A stretch of DNA of 39,963 nucleotides from the NCBI GenBank assembly GCA_000961635.1, contig LADQ01000184.1:1-39963 (forward strand), read 5' to 3'. Below the pieces are notes generated by a model. The model made no database searches. It had not been told where the DNA came from and saw nothing but the letters and a program-made list of their open reading frames with translations. Position numbers and translations under genes: made by a program. Positions 34,144 through 39,963 of this stretch are shown piece after piece (position 1 is the first letter of the stretch; every line of letters starts with the position of its first letter). The stretch is from Hoeflea sp. BRH_c9. Its GTDB lineage: Bacteria > Pseudomonadota > Alphaproteobacteria > Rhizobiales > Rhizobiaceae.

Positions 34144-34974
34144 ATGACCTATGCCTGCTTTACCGTCGAAATCATTGATCACATCGCCCATGTCCGATTC
34201 AATCGGCCTGAGAGGGCCAATGCGATGGTTTGGGAATTCTGGAAGGAATTGCCGGAGGCGATTGACCGGATTTCCAACGATGCGGCGGCGCGCGTCATCG
34301 TGATCTCGTCCGAAGGCAAGCACTTCACATCGGGCATGGATGTTTCGGTGTTCATGAGCGGCGCCCTTGATGCGGATGGACCGAACACGCATGTTTCGGC
34401 CGAAGCGTTCCGGCACAAGATCAAGGCGCTGCAGCAGACCTTCTCCTGCCTCGAACGCGCGCGCCAGCCGGTGCTTGCCGCCATACAGGGCGGCGCCATC
34501 GGCGCCGGCGTCGACCTGGCCACCGCCTGCGATTGCCGCTACGCCTCGCAAGACGCGTTTTTCGCAGTCCAGGAAACCGCAATCGGCATGACCGCCGATG
34601 TCGGCACCTTCCCTCGCCTGGTGCGGTTGATCCCGGAGGGATGGGCGCGGCAAATGGCCTATACGGCCGAGCGGCTTCCGGCCGCCAAGGCCAGGGAGAT
34701 CGGGCTGGTCAACGAGGTGTTTGCGTCCCACGAGGAACTGCTGGAGGGGGTGATGGCGATTGCGCGCAAGATCGCCGCCCATTCGCCGCTCGCCGTGTCC
34801 GGATGCAAGGCGATGGCGAATTACGCCCGCGATCACTCGACCGCGGACGCGCTCGACTATGTCTCGGTGTGGAACGCCGCGATGCTGCGCCCCGATGACA
34901 TCAAGGAAGCTTTCATCGCGCGGGGCGAAAAGCGGCCGCCGCAATTTGACAATCTCAAACCGATTGGTGACTGA
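34144..34974 (+). CDS. Delta3,5-delta2,4-dienoyl-CoA isomerase-like crotonase
   Basis: A 276-residue crotonase-fold enzyme. Oxyanion-hole segments are HFTSGMD (60-66) and GGAIGAG (116-122). Acidic residues D124, E144 and D152 sit at the same spacing (20 and 8) as the three catalytic acids of the characterised rat dienoyl-CoA isomerase, and the context GMTADVGTFPRL matches it. This favours a double-bond isomerase of unsaturated fatty-acid oxidation over a plain enoyl-CoA hydratase. ATG 34144 is preceded by AAGGGGAG; frames opening further upstream are not supported. It is the first core-chromosome gene after attR, and about 210 bp of leader separate it from the junction. Confidence 0.92.
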   Translation: MTYACFTVEIIDHIAHVRFNRPERANAMVWEFWKELPEAIDRISNDAAARVIVISSEGKHFTSGMDVSVFMSGALDADGPNTHVSAEAFRHKIKALQQTFSCLERARQPVLAAIQGGAIGAGVDLATACDCRYASQDAFFAVQETAIGMTADVGTFPRLVRLIPEGWARQMAYTAERLPAAKAREIGLVNEVFASHEELLEGVMAIARKIAAHSPLAVSGCKAMANYARDHSTADALDYVSVWNAAMLRPDDIKEAFIARGEKRPPQFDNLKPIGD

Positions 34975-35036
34975 GCCGGCGCGACAAACTTGTGAAACGG
35001 TCAGGCCCGGCAGCAAGGTTCAAGAGCCAAGCGGCC

Positions 35037-35417
35037 TCAGCGCAGCAAGACCGGCAAGGTGACGGAGACTGCGAGCAGGGTGATCGCGATCATTGCGGCC
35101 CAGGCCGATTTTTCCAGCAATTCGCCACGCATGGCGTTGATGATGAGGGGGCGGGCGATCCGGAGGGGCGGCCGTTCGGCCTCGGTCAGCATGATCCAGA
35201 CCTCGGTCTCTTCAATCCGCTTCCGCTTGTGATAATTCTGCCCGGTGAACAGCATGATGGCGGAAATCACCAGCATTCCGCCCGCGCCGCATTTCATGCT
35301 GAGCGCCGGATCATGCGCAGTGCCCATCATGACCATCAGGATGGCCAGACAGCCAAAGCCCCCCGCCCTGAGGACGCTGAGCCGCGCGAGTTTGCTGATC
35401 CTGTCCATGCCTGACAT
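35037..35417 (-). CDS. Small inner-membrane protein, hypothetical
   Basis: A 126-residue protein I do not recognise. It has an N-terminal membrane pair (GGFGCLAILMVMMG; GGMLVISAIMLFTG), a charged central loop (YHKRKRIEETEVWIML) and one C-terminal helix (AMIAITLLAVSVTLPVLL). A second ATG at 35408 is possible. It lies convergent to the isomerase gene and 58 bp after another small membrane-protein gene on the same strand. Confidence 0.65.
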   Translation of the reverse strand: MSGMDRISKLARLSVLRAGGFGCLAILMVMMGTAHDPALSMKCGAGGMLVISAIMLFTGQNYHKRKRIEETEVWIMLTEAERPPLRIARPLIINAMRGELLEKSAWAAMIAITLLAVSVTLPVLLR

Positions 35418-35475
35418 CCGGATTGCAGGTCATGGACTAGAAGTACGCCCGGCCCCGGGGAAGTCAAGATTGCGC

Positions 35476-35880
35476 TTATGCGAAAAAGGTCATGACCGCG
35501 GCAACGACAACGATGAACAGCGGCGGCAAGCCGAGAAAGGCATCGCCGAACAGGAAGACCTTGAAAAAGAAGAACAGGAAGGCGGTGTAGAGCGAAGCGG
35601 CGAAAGGCAGCAGAAAGCCCGGGGTGATCGGGTCGAACAGGGCAAGCAAGGGATCGGTCACCCGCTTGAGCACAACGAAGAAAGCGATCTCGCGATCAAC
35701 GCCGACAACAAATTCGAGCAGCCCTCGGGAAAACAGCAACGCCGCCAGCGCCGTCAGCGCATAGGTCCCGCCAAGAAACACCGCGACCATTCCGGGCGCG
35801 CCGCCCGCCAGAAATGTCGCCACCGCCGCCAGATAGGTGAGCGAGACAATGATCAGTCCGCGCAAGGCCAGTTTACTCAT
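35476..35880 (-). CDS. Small integral membrane protein, hypothetical
   Basis: A 134-residue, strongly hydrophobic protein with about four helices: LIIVSLTYLAAVATFLAGG, MVAVFLGGTYALTALAAL, FFFKVFLFGDAF flanks, and LPPLFIVVVAAVMTFF. The short loop DPLLALFDPITPGFLLPFAAS recalls YggT-type membrane proteins but is not enough to assign the family. It could be co-transcribed with the gene at 35037. Confidence 0.7.
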   Translation of the reverse strand: MSKLALRGLIIVSLTYLAAVATFLAGGAPGMVAVFLGGTYALTALAALLFSRGLLEFVVGVDREIAFFVVLKRVTDPLLALFDPITPGFLLPFAASLYTAFLFFFFKVFLFGDAFLGLPPLFIVVVAAVMTFFA

Positions 35881-36087
35881 TACCTACTCCATTGCAGCCT
35901 TTGCCCCGCTTCCAACGGCCGTCCCGGCGAAGCTTGAACCGGCGCCGTGTCCGTTCCGTTCAGCCTGCCCCTCCGACATGCCTTATGGCAGCGGGCGTGA
36001 CAACCAAATTCGGTCATGCCAGGCACGGTGCATGACCGCCGTCTTCCGGACCGCCCTCTGATCGTTTCGCGACCGGGAGAGTTCCGT

Positions 36088-36115
36088 AAAAAACGCAGGG
36101 CCCGAAGGCCCTGCG
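36088..36115 (-). terminator. Intrinsic terminator of the symporter operon
   Basis: On the minus strand CGCAGGGCC-TTCG-GGCCCTGCG forms a perfect 9-bp GC stem with a UUCG loop and is followed by TTTTTT. It begins 23 bp after the symporter stop codon. Confidence 0.92.
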
Positions 36116-36138
36116 GAAAGTGACGTGAGATTGAAGCC

Positions 36139-37995
36139 TCAGTCGTCGGCGCCTTGCACCATCATTTGCGCGCCGCCTGGCAGACGCAGGCGGTCGACAA
36201 AGTCCTGCATCTCCTGACTGGGCTCCGGCGTGACCAGCGACACCAGATAGGTGACGATGAAAGCAACCGGGACGCCGAACACGCCAGCCGAGATCGACGC
36301 AACACCGAACCAGACAATCTCGTCGCCGGTGCCCTTGGTCAGGTCAAAGCCGTAGACGTTGCCGATCAGGTAATACATCGTGGTGCAGAAGCCTGCCGTC
36401 ATGCCCAGAATGGCGCCCATGCTGGTGGTCCGCTTCCACCAGACACCCAGCACCAGCGGCGCGAACAAGCCGGCCGCGGCGATCGAGAACGCCCACGCCA
36501 CCATCGACAGGATGTCGGATGGCTTGGTGCGCGCCAGGAACGCTGCCGCAAGAGCGACGACGACGAGCAGGATCTTGGAGATCAAGAGACGGCGCTTGGT
36601 GTCTGCCTTGGGGTCGATCATCTTGTAGTAGACGTCGTGCGACAAGGCATTGGCGATGGCCAGCAGCAGTCCATCGGCGGTCGACAGGGCGGCTGCGAAA
36701 CCACCGGCGCCGACGAGACCGACAACCCAGATCGGCATGCCGGCGATCGACGGCGTCGAAAGCACGATCATGTCGTTGTTGAGCTTCAGTTCCGCATAGG
36801 GGAAGCCGCCGACAAAGCCCTTGGCTTCGCAAGCCGTCTGAATGGCCATGACGGTTTCCGCCTTGACGCCGCAGATCGTCACCAGTTGATGGCCCTCGAT
36901 CGAACCCCAGTTCAGCATCCACTGCGGTATGGCAGTGAAAGCAAGCTGGAGGCCTTCGGCATTGGCAAACAGTCCCATCAGGTTGAACTTCGAGAAGGCG
37001 GCGTAGGCCGGCGCCGTGAAGTACAGAAGGAAGATGAAGAACAGCGACCAGCCGACCGACTTGCGCGCCTCACGCACCGTGGGGGTGGTGAAGAAGCGCA
37101 TCAGGATGTGCGGCAGCGATGCGGTGCCGACCATCAGGCAGAAGATCAGGAAGAAGTAATCCTTGGGTGAGTAGGTGGTGAACGGCGCCACGTGCGCCTT
37201 GGCGACGCCAAGGATCTGTTCATATTCGGCGATCTTGCTCAGCGCACCGCCATAGGTGAGCTGCGGAATCGGAATACCGAACTGGACTGTCGACATCCAG
37301 ATAGCGGGAAGCAGATAGGCAACGATCAAAACGATGTACTGGGCGACCTGGGTCCAGGTCACCGCCTTCATGCCACCGAGCATCGAACAGACCAGAATGC
37401 CCAGCAGTCCAGCAAACACGGCGATCTCGAAGTCGATGCCGAGGAACTGGGACGCGATGATGCCGGACGCATAGACCTGCGCGGTGATATAGGTGAACGA
37501 GCAGCAGAACAGCACGACGATGCCGACGAGTCGCGCGGCATTGCCGTTGTAGCGGGTGCCGAGGAAGTCGGGAACCGTGTAGGCGCCGAACTTGCGCAGG
37601 TAGGGAGCCAGAAGCACCGCCACCAGAACATAACCGCCGGTCCAGCCCAGAACGAAGGCAAGGCCGTCATAACCGAGCACGAACAGCGTGCCCGCCATGC
37701 CGACGAAGCTTGCGCCCGACATCCAGTCGGCGCCGGTCGCCATGCCGTTGTAGATTGCCGGAACCGATCGCCCGGCAACATAATATTCGGTGACCACCGC
37801 GGTCCGGGACATGATGCCGATGAAGGCATAGATGCCGATCGTCATGGCCATATAGGACCAAAGTATAAAGCGGTCCGGGACGCCGACCATCGAAAGGATG
37901 GCCATAAGGACGACGAATCCGAAGAAGCCGCCGACATAGATCCCGTAGATCTTGCCGAGGTTGTCCGTGAAATCGCCTTTCATGGAAAGTGCCAT
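36139..37995 (-). CDS. Sodium:solute symporter (SSS family, organic-acid type)
   Basis: A 618-residue integral membrane protein with about 13-14 helices, of the SSS subfamily that is encoded with a DUF4212 small subunit. Recognisable segments include EYYVAGRSVPAIYNGMATGADWMSG in two parts, YTVPDFLGTRYNG, and the helix TAGFCTTMYYLIGNVYG. It probably takes up acetate or another short organic acid with sodium. ATG 37995 is preceded by GAGAGGAA; a longer frame to 38061 overlaps the DUF4212 gene and is rejected. The stop is followed by a strong terminator. The DUF4212 gene lies 13 bp upstream in the same operon. Confidence 0.95.
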   Translation of the reverse strand: MALSMKGDFTDNLGKIYGIYVGGFFGFVVLMAILSMVGVPDRFILWSYMAMTIGIYAFIGIMSRTAVVTEYYVAGRSVPAIYNGMATGADWMSGASFVGMAGTLFVLGYDGLAFVLGWTGGYVLVAVLLAPYLRKFGAYTVPDFLGTRYNGNAARLVGIVVLFCCSFTYITAQVYASGIIASQFLGIDFEIAVFAGLLGILVCSMLGGMKAVTWTQVAQYIVLIVAYLLPAIWMSTVQFGIPIPQLTYGGALSKIAEYEQILGVAKAHVAPFTTYSPKDYFFLIFCLMVGTASLPHILMRFFTTPTVREARKSVGWSLFFIFLLYFTAPAYAAFSKFNLMGLFANAEGLQLAFTAIPQWMLNWGSIEGHQLVTICGVKAETVMAIQTACEAKGFVGGFPYAELKLNNDMIVLSTPSIAGMPIWVVGLVGAGGFAAALSTADGLLLAIANALSHDVYYKMIDPKADTKRRLLISKILLVVVALAAAFLARTKPSDILSMVAWAFSIAAAGLFAPLVLGVWWKRTTSMGAILGMTAGFCTTMYYLIGNVYGFDLTKGTGDEIVWFGVASISAGVFGVPVAFIVTYLVSLVTPEPSQEMQDFVDRLRLPGGAQMMVQGADD

Positions 37996-38008
37996 TGATC
38001 TGTTCCTC

Positions 38009-38275
38009 TCAATCTTCCGCGACGCCGAATTCCTCGTCGATCGCGTTTTGCCGTGAGGCAAACCAGAAGATCAAAACGACGAACACAATGAGCGACCCCT
38101 GCGCAGCCATGTAGAAGCCGAGCGGGAAGCCGAGGATGACGATATTGTTCAGTTGTACCACGAAGAAATGGATGAAGAAGCTGAAGAAAGCCCAGATCAC
38201 CAGAGTGATGATCATGAGGCGCTTGGTCTTGGACCAATGTGCTTCTGCAACCTCTCGGGAAATATTGTCGGACAT
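38009..38275 (-). CDS. DUF4212 protein, small subunit of the sodium:solute symporter
   Basis: An 88-residue protein with two membrane helices (LMIITLVIWAFFSFFIHFFV and FYMAAQGSLIVFVVLIFW) and an N-terminal AHWSKTKRL typical of DUF4212. Proteins of this type are almost always encoded just before an SSS symporter and are regarded as its small subunit. AGGGAGAAGG precedes the ATG. Control is probably from the TTGACA promoter at 38448-38477. Confidence 0.93.
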   Translation of the reverse strand: MSDNISREVAEAHWSKTKRLMIITLVIWAFFSFFIHFFVVQLNNIVILGFPLGFYMAAQGSLIVFVVLIFWFASRQNAIDEEFGVAED

Positions 38276-38401
38276 GTCCTTCTCCCTATGTTGCGAATAC
38301 GGGAGAATTCAGGCGCAAAGCACGCCTGAGAAATGCCTCCCGGGTTTACTTCACTAAGAGAGGAGCCTCGTGTTTTTTGTTTTTCCCATGTCCCCCCCTA
38401 A

Positions 38402-38444
38402 AGTCCCTATTCCCAAACAAAGCGATGTCGTGATTATAGGGACT
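38402..38444. promoter_or_regulatory. 9-bp inverted repeat just downstream of the symporter promoter
   Basis: AGTCCCTAT (38402-38410) and ATAGGGACT (38436-38444) are perfect inverted repeats with a 25-bp spacer. The right arm lies immediately past the candidate -10 box of the minus-strand promoter, so it would cover the start of transcription. It could be an operator for a dimeric regulator binding both arms, or an mRNA leader stem. Confidence 0.5.
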
Positions 38445-38447
38445 AAA

Positions 38448-38477
38448 GATATAGTGGGATTCGAAAAATTGTGTCAA
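38448..38477 (-). promoter_or_regulatory. Candidate sigma-70 promoter for the DUF4212-symporter operon
   Basis: On the minus strand TTGACA (38477-38472), an 18-bp spacer and TATATC (38453-38448). The -35 box is perfect and the -10 is a 4/6 match. Confidence 0.5.
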
Positions 38478-38499
38478 CTCAGACGAAAGGAGGGGTTCC

Positions 38500-39126
38500 A
38501 TGCGTGATCTCATCGGTGCGCTGCGCAGAAAAAGGAAAACGATCACCAACCTCGACGAGTTGGCGGAGGCAATCCGGGCGGCCGCGGCCTATCTTGCGCA
38601 GGGCGCAAGCTATTCCTATCTGCGCGCCCGCAGCCTGATGGCCGGCCCCCGGCTGTTCTCCGACGCAGGCTTTGGCGGCGCGCTGGAAATCTGCAAGTGG
38701 GAGGCTTTCGGCGTCGCCTGCCAAGACCTGATCCTGATTCTGGAAGCCGAAATCAGGGCGGAACTGCCGCAGGACCTCGAAGACCGCAGGCGGGTGTTTG
38801 CCGCACTCTACAAAGATGTCCTTGCGCGCGAGCCGGTTCCCCCGCACCGGACGGCCACCGGCTGGGACGACATGATCGGCGAGTTCGAGCCTCGCCTGGT
38901 TTCCGCGCTCGCCAGGCCGCCGATGAAGCCCGACCTGATCTCGATCGCCACGGCCCTGCGCATCCTCGACCATGCCCCGATCGATCCGGATGTGCGAAAG
39001 GCCGACGAGATGATGGTGGTCAACAATGTCGCGTTCCGCTTCATCGACCAGCAATCCAAGCTGCGCGGCGAACTCGACGTCGAAGCCATCACCTCAAAAC
39101 TGGCAGGCAGAATGGCGCAGGCATGA
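38500..39126 (+). CDS. Hypothetical protein upstream of the exonuclease/CBS protein
   Basis: A 208-residue, soluble, mostly helical protein. It opens MRDLIGALRRKRKTITNLDE and includes the segment AAAAYLAQGASYSYLRARSLMAG. I do not recognise a catalytic motif. AAAGGAGG precedes the ATG, and the stop overlaps the next start by 4 bp (ATGA), so it is co-translated with the exonuclease/CBS protein. Such helical partners occur next to CBS/nucleotidyltransferase proteins linked to symporters, and it may act with it. No function can be assigned from the sequence. Confidence 0.88.
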   Translation: MRDLIGALRRKRKTITNLDELAEAIRAAAAYLAQGASYSYLRARSLMAGPRLFSDAGFGGALEICKWEAFGVACQDLILILEAEIRAELPQDLEDRRRVFAALYKDVLAREPVPPHRTATGWDDMIGEFEPRLVSALARPPMKPDLISIATALRILDHAPIDPDVRKADEMMVVNNVAFRFIDQQSKLRGELDVEAITSKLAGRMAQA

Positions 39127-39963
39127 AGAAGCACAGCGGCGATAGCCGAAACCAGCATGGCCCGGCCACGCCGCTGATCGCTCTCGATACAATTGTTCTC
39201 GACACCGAGACCACCGGACTCGATGTCCGCCAGGACAGGCTTGTGCAGATCGCGGCCGTGCGGCTGCACGGCGTCGACATCATCGAGCACGACGTCTTCA
39301 ATGTGCTGCTTGATCCGGGCGTGCCGATCCCCGAGGTTGCCACCCGCATTCACGGTATCAGCGACAAGGATGTGGCGGGAAAACAGACATTCCCGGCGAT
39401 TGCTCCGGAGCTGGCGGCCTTCATCGGCGACGCGGTCGTCATCGGGCATTCGATCCATTTCGACATGGCGGTGTTTCGCCACGAGGCTCAGCGCCACGGA
39501 CTGGTCTGGAGAGAGCCGCACGCGGTTGATGTCGGGCTGGTTGCGGCCGGCCTGCAGCCTGGCCTGGTCGACACATCGCTCGATTCGCTCGCCGCCGGTC
39601 TCGGCATCACCATCTCGGGCCGCCACAGCGCGCTCGGCGACGCCATGGCGACCGCGAAAGTCTATGTGGCGCTGGTGCCGCAACTGCTGGCGGCCGGCGT
39701 CCGCAGCCTCGGCGAAATAGACACGCTATGCCGCAAGCCCGGCGACCTGATCGCCCGGCAGGGCAATGCGGGATGGTTCGAGCGTCCCGGCGGCCGGCCC
39801 GATTTCACCCCCAGATCGTTGCGATCCGGCGCCCAGAAGGCAATCGACAGTTTTCTCTATCGCCACAGGCTTGGCGAAGTGATGAGCAGCCCGCCGATCA
39901 CGGTCTCCCGTCACGTCAGCCTCTATGAGGCCGCGCGGCTGATGACCGATCGCGGCATCGGCT
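39123..39963 (+). CDS. DEDDh 3'-5' exonuclease / CBS-domain protein (DUF294-type), incomplete
   Basis: The first 280 residues are seen; the gene continues past the window. Residues about 20-185 form a DnaQ-like DEDDh exonuclease: D27 and E29 in LDTETTGLD, D114 in GHSIHFD, H168 and D173 in HSALGDA. From about 250 a CBS domain starts (LGEVMSSPPITVSRH...YEAARLMTDRGI). In related proteins a DUF294 nucleotidyltransferase-like domain follows; that part is beyond the window. The architecture suggests a nucleotide-sensing regulator of the neighbouring symporter rather than a replication enzyme, which is an inference from gene order. It is translationally coupled to the upstream hypothetical gene. Confidence 0.88.
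   Translation, partial: MKKHSGDSRNQHGPATPLIALDTIVLDTETTGLDVRQDRLVQIAAVRLHGVDIIEHDVFNVLLDPGVPIPEVATRIHGISDKDVAGKQTFPAIAPELAAFIGDAVVIGHSIHFDMAVFRHEAQRHGLVWREPHAVDVGLVAAGLQPGLVDTSLDSLAAGLGITISGRHSALGDAMATAKVYVALVPQLLAAGVRSLGEIDTLCRKPGDLIARQGNAGWFERPGGRPDFTPRSLRSGAQKAIDSFLYRHRLGEVMSSPPITVSRHVSLYEAARLMTDRGIG

Noticed and set aside
36154-37998. Two long plus-strand frames opposite the symporter
   Set aside because: They are hydrophilic antisense shadows of a hydrophobic membrane protein.

Overview
The window looks like the chromosome of an alphaproteobacterium of the Rhizobiales/Hyphomicrobiales type (Hoeflea, Mesorhizobium and relatives). This is an inference from the style of the proteins, the high GC content, the tRNA-Thr(GGT) sequence and the core gene set at the right end; no 16S gene is present. 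Its main feature is a genomic island of about 33.9 kb inserted at the 3' end of the tRNA-Thr gene. The tRNA starts just before base 1. A perfect 27-bp copy of its 3' end, CCA included, recurs at 33908-33934, so 46-72 and 33908-33934 behave as attL and attR. The first gene inside the island is a truncated tyrosine recombinase, as expected for such an element, but it is broken and runs into a decayed helicase-nuclease gene. The island therefore looks immobile and fixed.

Island layout. 142-2268: integrase stub and DUF4011/DUF3320-type helicase pseudogene. 2811-4006: divergent HxlR regulator and DUF1330 gene sharing a 38-bp dyad operator. 4507-12380: a minus-strand operon of amiC-like sensor, amiR-like ANTAR antiterminator, two peptide-type ABC permeases, binding protein, acetamidase/formamidase and a double-ATPase subunit, preceded by a strong intrinsic terminator that fits control by antitermination. 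13555-15189: membrane-bound GGDEF protein. 15718-17346: unknown gene, phosphofructokinase fragment and decayed DNA. 17347-21519: large autotransporter with 13 tandem repeats. 21956-22933: AraC regulator. 23145-30580: amino-acid catabolic cluster (RpiR regulator, C45 acyltransferase, polar amino-acid ABC transporter, BKACE enzyme, class III aminotransferase, divergent second RpiR regulator). 30887-33311: isopropylmalate/tartrate-type dehydrogenase, SDR and a truncated aldehyde dehydrogenase. 33312-33907: debris including the N-terminus of a DNA methylase gene.

Right of attR (33935-39963) is ordinary chromosome: a dienoyl-CoA isomerase, two small membrane proteins, a DUF4212 + sodium:solute symporter operon with a clear terminator, and a divergent operon ending in a DEDDh-exonuclease/CBS signalling protein that leaves the window.

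The island is a catabolic and regulatory cargo element: two import-plus-degradation modules, each with its own regulators, separated by patches of decayed DNA. Those patches carry a dispersed repeat of about 130 bp in four copies, arranged as two inverted pairs that bracket the HxlR/DUF1330 pair and the GGDEF gene.
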